Below the pieces are notes generated by a model. That model saw nothing but the letters and a program-made list of their open reading frames with translations. It had not been told where the DNA came from and did not search any database. This document shows positions 51,022 to 58,241 of a stretch of 64,000 nucleotides of DNA, one piece after another (the first letter of the stretch is position 1; each line of letters starts with the position of its first letter). The position numbers and the translations under genes were made by a program. Origin of the DNA: JADFWK01 sp035527895 (GTDB lineage Bacteria > Desulfobacterota > DSM-4660 > Desulfatiglandales > B25-G16); assembly GCA_035527895.1 (NCBI GenBank), contig DATKZQ010000002.1, positions 1 through 64,000 of the forward strand, in the 5' to 3' direction.

Positions 51022-52536
51022 TTAACTTCTTGCCTCAATTTGCTCGATAAGGCGTTGGAATATGAAGCGGTGGAGTGGTAAGAAGCTACACCAGTAAATC
51101 TTTCCCCAGACACTCGTGGTGTGATAATAAGCGGTTACTGAGAGCCTCTTGGACCGATTAACGTTATCGATCCGAAACTCCAACCAAGCCGAACCAGGCA
51201 TTTTCATTTCGGCTCGCAACAGCAGTCGCTGGTTTAACTGGAGGTCTTCGATCCGCCAGAAATCTATCACGTCTCCCACAGCTAACCTGGGGTGCCGCTT
51301 TCTCGCACGAGCAGTCCCAACCCCCATGAGCAAGCGATCTACCATACCCCGTGCCCGCCACATCCAGTTACTCTGAAACCATCCCTCTTTGCCCCCAATC
51401 TTGCAGATCGAAGCAAAGATGCGGGAAGGCTCTTTCGTTGTCAGCAGAGAGTGGTGTGCACTAAATCGGGGCCTCCCGCGCAATTCATGAAGTCTGATGA
51501 CCAGCTTTTGGACTCTCGGGTATGCATCGGACCACCGCGTATCCACCGCATCTAGCTCTTCACGGGAAATGGCCCTTGAAATAGCTTCCCGGTAGCCCAA
51601 GATCTCAAAAGGCAAAACGGCCTTTATCTGAGCATCGCGACATGTGACATCGTCTTTGACCCCCTCAACTAGACAGTGTATTATGGGCGCCGGGACAGGG
51701 GTCAGGAGGCTGGCCACATAAGCAGAAAGCGAGATATTAGGAAAAGGTACACGGAAAAAGAACCTCTTTTTGCAGAGGTGTTCGGCAAAACTCCCGAGCA
51801 CCTCCCTGTAGGTTGCATCAGGGCTTCCCCCAATATCGAATTCCTTGCCCGCGGTCTTAGGAAGTTCCATGATTCCCACCAGGTATTTGATCACGTCCCT
51901 GATGGCGACAGGATGACACCGATGATGGCCCCAATTGGGTAAAGGTATGATAGCAAGATTGTCTACTAGGTGGTACATGATCTCATAAGATGCACTGCCC
52001 GAGCCAATAATAATGCCGGCCCGCACGATGGTGGCGGGAACCTCACCGCTCTTCAGTTCTTCGGCAACTGCCATACGGCTTTGAAGGTGATGCGAGCGAG
52101 AACTCTTTCTGTCGCCCAGACCACCCAGATAGATGATCCGCTTTATTTTGCAATCTGCGGCGGCCCTTCTGAAATTCATGGCCGACCTCAAATCGGCTGC
52201 CTCAAATGCTCGAGGGCCCTTCATGAGAGAATGCATCAAGTAGTAGGCCGTATCGATACCTCGCAAGGCTTCTCGCAACTCATCTATCTTCAGGGCATCG
52301 GCCACACATAGCTCCGCCTGAGGCCAGCGCTCCTGGTACTGAGGTAGGTCCCCCCGGATCATGGCTCTCACTGTATATCCCCGAGCCAGGAGTTCCGGAA
52401 CAAGTCTTCCTCCCACGTATCCCGATGCACCGGTTACCAAGACCGTACCCATGTCCGCCAGTGGTCTCATGGGGAGGTCGGAACAAAAAAGGCCGTGCTT
52501 ATCGCTACCCTGTAAATGTTTAGGGGAGCGGTTCAA
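51022..52536 (-). CDS. NAD(P)-binding SDR-like protein with C-terminal DUF2867-type domain
   Basis: A 504-residue two-domain protein. Residues about 30-320 form an atypical/extended SDR (LVTGASGYVGGRLVPELLARGY, YYLMHSLMKG, VRAGIIIGSGSASYEIM). The C-terminal third (FSAHHSL onward, ending YHTTSVWGKIYWCSFLPLHRFIFQRLIEQIE) matches the DUF2867 type commonly fused to it. TTG 52536 overlaps the upstream gene's TGA and has GAGGAA five bases before, supporting a coupled start; an ATG 22 codons later is an alternative. Substrate unknown. Confidence 0.85.
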   Translation of the reverse strand: MNRSPKHLQGSDKHGLFCSDLPMRPLADMGTVLVTGASGYVGGRLVPELLARGYTVRAMIRGDLPQYQERWPQAELCVADALKIDELREALRGIDTAYYLMHSLMKGPRAFEAADLRSAMNFRRAAADCKIKRIIYLGGLGDRKSSRSHHLQSRMAVAEELKSGEVPATIVRAGIIIGSGSASYEIMYHLVDNLAIIPLPNWGHHRCHPVAIRDVIKYLVGIMELPKTAGKEFDIGGSPDATYREVLGSFAEHLCKKRFFFRVPFPNISLSAYVASLLTPVPAPIIHCLVEGVKDDVTCRDAQIKAVLPFEILGYREAISRAISREELDAVDTRWSDAYPRVQKLVIRLHELRGRPRFSAHHSLLTTKEPSRIFASICKIGGKEGWFQSNWMWRARGMVDRLLMGVGTARARKRHPRLAVGDVIDFWRIEDLQLNQRLLLRAEMKMPGSAWLEFRIDNVNRSKRLSVTAYYHTTSVWGKIYWCSFLPLHRFIFQRLIEQIEARS

Positions 52537-53024
52537 GTCATTTCCTCAAACCGATTAAGTTCTCTGTGTTTGCGCACCTTGTCCGGATCAAATATCCGAC
52601 CATTCATCGCAATATAAACACCGGGAGGCAAGGTCTGTACTGCGGCGACAGCGAATCCCACATTGAACTCAGCATCGCTCGATTTAAACTTGGCAGGCTG
52701 CATGGCGCCGGTAAGTACCACTGTCTTATTCTCTATGCCCTGAAGTTTCTTTGCACTTTCGATCATGGTATCTGTCCCGTGGGTCACCACAATACGCTGA
52801 TGGGTATCCGATCTTACCCTTTCAAAAAGCATTTGACGGTCGGCATCCGTCATATCCAAGCTATCTTTATGAATGAGCGAATCATATTCATAATCAAGGG
52901 TAACGTTGGCCTCTGTTAATATATCCACAAGCATTGACTCGCCAACCTGGTACTCACTCATCCTGTCGAAATACACCTTATCTATCGTGCCTCCCACTGC
53001 ATAAAACTTGATTTTCATCGCCAT
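52533..53024 (-). CDS. Short asparaginase-domain protein
   Basis: A 163-residue protein matching only the N-terminal catalytic half of type I/II L-asparaginases: YAVGGTIDKVYFD (catalytic Thr in GGTI), VVTHGTDTMIESAK (HGTDT) and VVLTGAMQPAKFKSSDAEFN. Full enzymes are about 330 residues. Stand-alone versions of about this length exist in other bacteria, so this may be intact rather than truncated. It overlaps the SDR gene by four bases. Asparaginase activity itself is uncertain. Confidence 0.75.
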   Translation of the reverse strand: MAMKIKFYAVGGTIDKVYFDRMSEYQVGESMLVDILTEANVTLDYEYDSLIHKDSLDMTDADRQMLFERVRSDTHQRIVVTHGTDTMIESAKKLQGIENKTVVLTGAMQPAKFKSSDAEFNVGFAVAAVQTLPPGVYIAMNGRIFDPDKVRKHRELNRFEEMT

Positions 53025-53075
53025 CGGCCCTTATGTTCTCCCACTATCCGTTTTCACTGCTTGGTATTGAAGCTC

Positions 53076-53294
53076 CTACGAATTAATCCACCCTCTAATG
53101 ACTCTCCCTCCCCATTCCTCCTTGACCACGGTATGCACGTAATCACGTGTTCGAAAAGGGAAGTGGCCCAAAGAATTGCCGTCAAAATAAATCAGATGAG
53201 GCTCGATACTGATAAAGGCCTTTCCCAAAGATACGAGATCGTCCTGTCAATCGAGATTCCTGGCACACGCCGGCTCAGGTTCAAAACTGAATAC
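53076..53294 (-). pseudogene. Kynureninase relic (5' fragment, interrupted)
   Basis: Read on the minus strand, 53294-53250 encodes FSFEPEPACARNLD, then an in-frame TGA (53249-53247), then QDDLVSLGKAFISIEPH, LIYFDGNSLGHFPFR and KEEWGGRVIRGWINS, stopping at 53076. This aligns with the first 60-65 residues of bacterial kynureninase, whose N-terminus has D-x-QDxL...IYLDGNSLG...EEWG..LIRSWN. No start codon is visible, one stop interrupts it, and the remaining 350 or so residues, including the PLP lysine region, are absent. It is a deletion remnant between the asparaginase-like and metallo-beta-lactamase genes. Confidence 0.7.
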
Positions 53295-53340
53295 CTTTAT
53301 CTCCCTTTTCTTCCTTTTTGGAGATACGTCTACCCACGGG

Positions 53341-54411
53341 TTAGTCCGTATCTAAAACAACCGTTTCGCCGTGTTTTAGAATCAGGAAATCCCCCTCCCT
53401 GAGGCCTTTTTCCTTCAATGCCTTTTTCATTCTCTTTGGAGGCTCATCAAGGGGTTCATCGGTGAGAATAAACGTGCCCCAGTGGATGGCAACGGACTTC
53501 TTTGACCCTATATCCAGATGTACTTGCAGGGCTTCTTCAGGCGAAATATGGTGATAGCGCATAAACCATCTCGGCTCATAGGCGCCGATGGGGATCGCCG
53601 CCAAATCAAAAGGGCCCAGCTTTTGTCCGATATCTTTAAACACGGGGCTGTAACCGGAATCGCCACAAAAGAAAAAGCGAAAATCTTTCGATTGCACGAC
53701 CCAACCTGCCCACAGGGTTTTGTTGCGGGAAAAGACACCCCTCTGACTCCAATGATGTACAGGCACGGCAATCACCATTGGGCCCCGGCCGACATGACGT
53801 TCCCACCAGTCAAGCTCGACAACCCTCTTGATACCGAGGCGACTGAACCAGCCTTTCAGTCCCAACGGGACATAAAAGATTGTGTCCTGGCCTCCTTCCC
53901 GTTCGTAAAGCTCGACAATGCTGTGCTTATCCAATGAGTCATAGTGTTCATGAGAGATAACAACCACATCAATGGGTGGCAGGTCCTCCAGTGCTAATCC
54001 GGGGGCTACCACCCTTTTGGGCCCTGCCCATTGCACCGGCGATGCACGATCGGAAAAATGGGGATCGGTGAGGATGTTGGTTCCACCTACCTGCAGCAAA
54101 ATCGTGGCATGACCTATCCAGGTCAGGGTGGTTTTTTCGCGGTTGGATCTCAGAAATAAAGGATTATTCTTTCCTTTGGGAAAATCGTAAGCTTCAGGCG
54201 GCGGGATCTTTTTCCCCAACCGGCTCAGACGCCATTTTAAGAAATCGAGAAAACCGGGTTCGTCGTTAGGATAGATATTCCTGAAATCCCTCCCTCCGTT
54301 ATTCGTTTTGCCCGATTGAGCCGGTTGGGCAGCACAGCTCAGCAAAAGAAAACAAGCCATGCCGACTCTCAAAAACTCAGGCACCAGATGAAAAAACCAG
54401 GCATTTGACAT
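53341..54411 (-). CDS. Metallo-beta-lactamase-fold lipoprotein (NAPE-PLD/RomA-like)
   Basis: A 356-residue product from ATG 54411, giving signal peptide MSNAWFFHLVPEFLRVGMAC then FLLLSC-AAQ with lipidated Cys26; the frame extends to 54495 without a ribosome site. The fold is identified by TWIGHATILLQVGGTNILTDPHFSDRASP, the metal motif HEHYDSLD, FFFCGDSGYSP and AIHWGTF. The family hydrolyses phosphodiester or related bonds (N-acyl-phosphatidylethanolamine phospholipase D, outer-membrane-associated RomA). The substrate is not known. Confidence 0.85.
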   Translation of the reverse strand: MSNAWFFHLVPEFLRVGMACFLLLSCAAQPAQSGKTNNGGRDFRNIYPNDEPGFLDFLKWRLSRLGKKIPPPEAYDFPKGKNNPLFLRSNREKTTLTWIGHATILLQVGGTNILTDPHFSDRASPVQWAGPKRVVAPGLALEDLPPIDVVVISHEHYDSLDKHSIVELYEREGGQDTIFYVPLGLKGWFSRLGIKRVVELDWWERHVGRGPMVIAVPVHHWSQRGVFSRNKTLWAGWVVQSKDFRFFFCGDSGYSPVFKDIGQKLGPFDLAAIPIGAYEPRWFMRYHHISPEEALQVHLDIGSKKSVAIHWGTFILTDEPLDEPPKRMKKALKEKGLREGDFLILKHGETVVLDTD

Positions 54412-54531
54412 CTCAAGCTGTCCTGAGAACGGAGAAGGTGGGAGCATCTCTGCCTCTACCTTCTTTACACCCGTGGTAGAAGTCTCTCCCCTCATTGATA
54501 TTCATCGACTTCTTCCCGCTTTCGCCATGCC

Positions 54532-54600
54532 AGTGCCCCGTATCATAAAATAGCACCACGTATGATCTGCGGCACTCCCCGATCAGCGGATCGGTATAGG
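54532..54600. repeat. AGTGCCGC inverted-repeat family, copy 2
   Basis: AGTGCCCCGTATCATA (54532-54547) and TATGATCTGCGGCACT (54561-54576) pair around a 13-base loop and are followed by a GATCAGCGGATC hairpin and GGTATA. It parallels copy 1 at 50890. It lies between the lipoprotein gene and the Zn-ribbon/thiolase pair. Confidence 0.6.
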
Positions 54601-54735
54601 AATAATGGGGCATGGGTCATTCCCTCAAAGCAACAACCCATGCCTTTGCAGATAATCACTCCTTCCCACTATAATACGAAGCACCGAACAAAATAGCGAG
54701 GAATAATGCGAACAAGCGGATGTCCCATTAAAGAG

Positions 54736-55170
54736 CTAGGCCCTAAACGTTAGGTACGTCTTTCTGTTTTTCGCGAGCTCCTCCACAAAATGCCAGCTCC
54801 CCCGTTCTACGTAATCCGCGGTAAGAGAGGTTCCGATCTTGATGTTCTCCGGGTGGGCAACATCAACGCCGAGTATCTGGGCGCTGATCCGTGGCCCTTC
54901 CTCGACCTCGACGATACCGGCGCAGTAAGGGTTGTCTCGGTTATAGCCCGAGTCGATCATGGGCATGGGGCCGACCCCGATGACCGTGTATGCAGCGAGC
55001 TTTCCCTTGCCGCTGAACTCAGTCCATTCCATTCCGTCATGCTTGCAGCTGGGGCATATGGGACGTGGGGGCAGCCAGAGCGCACCGCACTGGGTGCATC
55101 GAGAACCCATCAGTTTCTTTTCCTGCAAGAAGTCTTCAAAACCCGCAATGGTAAACGGTTTCTCTTTCAT
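54736..55170 (-). CDS. Zn-ribbon OB-fold protein (DUF35), thiolase partner
   Basis: A 144-residue protein with a zinc ribbon (Cys25, Cys28, Cys39, Cys42 in CTQCGALWLPPRPICPSC) followed by an OB fold (GKGKLAAYTVIGVGPMP). Such proteins form stable complexes with SCP-x-type thiolases and related acyl-CoA enzymes, and can gate CoA substrate access. The thiolase gene ends two bases upstream, so they are one operon and very likely one complex. Confidence 0.88.
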   Translation of the reverse strand: MKEKPFTIAGFEDFLQEKKLMGSRCTQCGALWLPPRPICPSCKHDGMEWTEFSGKGKLAAYTVIGVGPMPMIDSGYNRDNPYCAGIVEVEEGPRISAQILGVDVAHPENIKIGTSLTADYVERGSWHFVEELAKNRKTYLTFRA

Positions 55171-55172
55171 CG

Positions 55173-56450
55173 CTACTGTCTCCTTTCATAGATTTGGACA
55201 ACGGCGGTAGTCCCATGAGCACCGATGTTATGGGTCAGGGCAAGCTTGATGTCTCGGCCCGTAACCTGTCGGGCCCCGGCCGAACCTCTCATCTGCTGGA
55301 ATATCTCCACGATCTGCGCAGAACCGGTAGCCCCCACCGGATGTCCCTTGCATTTGAGCCCACCGGAAACGTTAACCGGCTTTATACCGTCTCTGGCGGT
55401 CTTGCCTTCTGCCGCAGCCGTGGCCGCCTCCTTTCCCTCCTCAAAGAAGCCCACGTCGGCGATGGCCATGATCTCGGCAATCGTGAAACAGTCGTGGACC
55501 TCGGCGATATCGATATCCTGGGGTCCGACACCGGCCATTTCATAGGCCTGCTCCGCCGCTATAGTGGCCGCCGGTATTGAGGTGAGGGTGTCTCGGTCGT
55601 GGAGATTTTGGCCACTGGCCTGTCCGGAGCCGATGATATAGATGGGAGTATCGGTGAAGTCCTTGGCGAGCTCCTCAGCCACCAAGAGGATACAGGCTGC
55701 TCCGTCGGTCACCGGACAACAGTCAAACAGCGTGTTCGGCCATGCGATCACCGGATTGTATCTGGGATCGTTCAGGAATTCCATTTCGTCTGCCCAGCTC
55801 GGAACTGGGGCACCTTTTTCCTTTGCCTTGGCGATGCGCATCTTCATGACCTCTTTGATGGTCATGGGAAAATGGGCCTTCGGGTTCAGGGCTCCATTGT
55901 TGTGGTTCTTTATGGCTACGCGCAACATATCGTCGTGGGTGGTTCCGTGCCGCTCCATGTGCGCCGTAGCCATTGCTGCATAGAGACCCGGAAACGTGAA
56001 CCCGGCCGCACCCTCATAAGAGGTATCCGAACCGCAGGCAAGGGCCATGGTCGTCCAGTTGGTCGACAGGGTGCTCATCTTCTCGGTGCCCCCCACCAAG
56101 ACCATATCGTACATGCCCGAGCCGATACCCATGATACCTTCTCGCACCGCAACAGAACTGCTTGCACAGGCATCTTCAACCTTGAGCGCCGGACGGGGGC
56201 TGATGCCCACTTCATTAGCGCACAAGGCCCCTATTGCCGTCTGCGATTCCCACAACTCAGCGCCACAATTTCCCACATACAGGGCCTCGATATCTTGCGG
56301 ATCAAACTGCTTGTCCACGGATTTCCTCATATCGAGAAAGGCCTCTGCAAACAGCTCCCGGTTGGTCACATCTGGGCGGATTCCAAAGGCCGACATTCCG
56401 GCCCCAACCATAGCGACTCCTCTGGCAAGTTTCCGCTTTCTTTGAGCCAT
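55173..56450 (-). CDS. Thiolase-family acyl-CoA acetyltransferase (SCP-x type)
   Basis: A 425-residue thiolase. ATG 56450 is chosen because GGAGGT lies seven bases upstream; the frame runs on to 56468. Cys95 in VEDACASSSVAV is the nucleophile; AEVHDCFTIAE and GGLKCKGHPVGATGSAQIVE supply the other active-site loops; the usual C-terminal Cys motif is replaced by THNIGAHGTTAVV, as in SCP-x/nonspecific thiolases. With its DUF35 partner the pair resembles the BbsAB benzoylsuccinyl-CoA thiolase architecture and archaeal acetoacetyl-CoA thiolases. A thiolytic step in aromatic or beta-oxidation metabolism is plausible. Confidence 0.88.
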   Translation of the reverse strand: MAQRKRKLARGVAMVGAGMSAFGIRPDVTNRELFAEAFLDMRKSVDKQFDPQDIEALYVGNCGAELWESQTAIGALCANEVGISPRPALKVEDACASSSVAVREGIMGIGSGMYDMVLVGGTEKMSTLSTNWTTMALACGSDTSYEGAAGFTFPGLYAAMATAHMERHGTTHDDMLRVAIKNHNNGALNPKAHFPMTIKEVMKMRIAKAKEKGAPVPSWADEMEFLNDPRYNPVIAWPNTLFDCCPVTDGAACILLVAEELAKDFTDTPIYIIGSGQASGQNLHDRDTLTSIPAATIAAEQAYEMAGVGPQDIDIAEVHDCFTIAEIMAIADVGFFEEGKEAATAAAEGKTARDGIKPVNVSGGLKCKGHPVGATGSAQIVEIFQQMRGSAGARQVTGRDIKLALTHNIGAHGTTAVVQIYERRQ

Positions 56451-56983
56451 CGTTCTACCTCCATACAAGCAATTAGTGTTTTTGAAATAATCAGGTAAGT
56501 TTCACGCAGCAAAACACGTGGGTTGTTCAGTTACACTACCCCTGGTAAAAGCGACGCTTGCTGTTTAAGGATTCAAAACCTAATCGCATTACACAGCATA
56601 CGCCAAGCAAAGGGAAAATGCTTTGTTACGAAGCACTCGTCGAGTGCGCTGTGCCCTTAACTACCTACCACAAAATGCCTGTTTTGGATAGCCTTACCTT
56701 GACTCGTTTTGCTGATCTGATGAGTCTACTAGGAAATGCTATGACCGACGTAAACTTGCTTCTCAACCCCACCATCACCGGCACAGAGGCTGTTCCCTCT
56801 CTTTTCTCTGTGTTGGCCATTACGGTGCCCGGTATCCTCATGGGTTTTTCATAACGAACGTCGGCCCGTCTGAAAAGCATAAGCCCTAAAGAATTCTAAG
56901 GAATTAGCCGATACGACCAAGTAGGGAATGGAGATGCTATTTCCCGTATACATAACTCCCGACCAAAAGGTTTTGACCTGACC
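56451..56983. other. 533-bp spacer, no recognised gene
   Basis: Divergent spacer between the thiolase and HDOD genes, so it must hold both promoters. Open frames on both strands (98 codons plus, 56558-56854; 71 codons minus, 56665-56880) overlap one another and match nothing I recognise. The minus frame's C-terminal Arg/Lys-rich pattern vaguely recalls a transposase end, too weakly to call. Confidence 0.4.
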
Positions 56984-58240
56984 ATGGGTATTATCAATGT
57001 TGCAGAGTTAAAGCCGGACATGATGCTGGCAGAAGATCTTGCAAACCTCGATGGCCGTTTTCTCCTGGCCAAGGGGACAAAGCTGACTCCAAAAAATCTG
57101 CTGATCCTCAAAATGTGGGGTGTGATCGAAGCCAACATTCAAAATGTTTCACGGATAGACATTGAAGCAGATGCAATATCCCGACTAGACCCATCAGTCA
57201 TTGAGGAGGTAAAACAATCATTAGCCGACCGTTTTCAACATGTAGACCTAGAGCATCCACCCATTCGAGAGCTATTCCGCATCTGCTGTATCAGAGAGGG
57301 TCGCAAGCGATCAGGTGCACTTAACAAACGGAAGCTTAGAACCCCTGATACCGACAAGAAGAGCATAGACCCTTCTTATAGGATATCCAAGAGTACAACC
57401 GCGAAAATAGACCCCAACGAACTCATTAGAGATGATGTAAAACTTCCATCATTGCCAACCATGTACGTTCAGATCAGCGAGGCTATGAATAGACCGAATA
57501 GCTCAGCCAGTGACATCGCAAAAGTCATTAGCAAAGATACGGGTCTCTCCGCTCGCCTTTTGAAGATTGTCAACAGCACCTTTTATGGTTTTCCGTCAAA
57601 GATAGATACCTTATCCAGAGCTGTAACCATAGTGGGAACCAGGCAACTCACCACCCTGGCTCTGGGCATGAATATCATCAGTGTATTCAGGAAAATCCCG
57701 TCTGACCTTATCCACATGCGATCCTTCTGGGAGCACAGTCTTGCCTGCGGTATCTGCGCCCGAATTATTGGGAGCTATAAGAAGATCCTGAATACTGAGC
57801 GAGTTTTCGTAGCCGGCTTACTTCACGATATCGGGCGCCTCATCTTGTATAGCTATGTTCCGATTCAGGCCAGGAATGCCCTCATAAGGGCAAGACAGAA
57901 CGATGACCTTTTACACAACTCGGAGCATGAGATCTTGGGCTTTGATCATTCAATGATAGGCGGCCTACTCTTGAAGAAGTGGAAGCTCCCGGTTTCTCTT
58001 GAGAACAGTGTCAAGTACCACCACTCTCCTCAAAAATCCAAGGATCCACTTGAACCAGCAATAATACATATAGCCGATATCATGACGAACGCTATCGGCA
58101 GAGGCTCCAGCGGTGAACGCTTCGTTCCCGCGCTGAATCCCGATGCCTGGAAAAGTCTTGACCTGTCGACGAATATTCTGTCTTCAACTATCAAACAGAT
58201 GGAACGTCAAATCGAGGAAATCATACAATTACTGTTTTGA
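56984..58240 (+). CDS. HDOD-domain signalling protein
   Basis: A 418-residue protein. The N-terminal part (about 1-75, ELKPDMMLAEDLANLDGRFLLAKGTKLTPKNL) resembles the small domain found in front of HD-GYP and HDOD proteins. A linker follows, then an HDOD domain (about 150-350): LPTMYVQISEAMNRPNSSASDIAKVISKDTGLSARLLKIVNS, FYGFPSKIDTLSRAVTIVGT and a HDIG-like LLHDIGRLILYS. HDOD domains resemble HD phosphodiesterases but usually act as non-catalytic signalling scaffolds. The downstream kinase ATG lies one base after its stop, so the two are probably one signalling unit. Confidence 0.88.
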   Translation: MGIINVAELKPDMMLAEDLANLDGRFLLAKGTKLTPKNLLILKMWGVIEANIQNVSRIDIEADAISRLDPSVIEEVKQSLADRFQHVDLEHPPIRELFRICCIREGRKRSGALNKRKLRTPDTDKKSIDPSYRISKSTTAKIDPNELIRDDVKLPSLPTMYVQISEAMNRPNSSASDIAKVISKDTGLSARLLKIVNSTFYGFPSKIDTLSRAVTIVGTRQLTTLALGMNIISVFRKIPSDLIHMRSFWEHSLACGICARIIGSYKKILNTERVFVAGLLHDIGRLILYSYVPIQARNALIRARQNDDLLHNSEHEILGFDHSMIGGLLLKKWKLPVSLENSVKYHHSPQKSKDPLEPAIIHIADIMTNAIGRGSSGERFVPALNPDAWKSLDLSTNILSSTIKQMERQIEEIIQLLF

Positions 58241-58241
58241 G

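Noticed and set aside
53061..53402. 113-codon plus-strand frame between asparaginase-like and MBL genes
   Set aside because: It is antisense to the kynureninase remnant and the end of the MBL gene; the minus-strand reading has clear family similarity.
56558..56880. Opposing frames of 98 and 71 codons; minus frame considered as a transposase C-terminus
   Set aside because: Similarity too vague, no catalytic motif, and no inverted repeats or target duplication around it.
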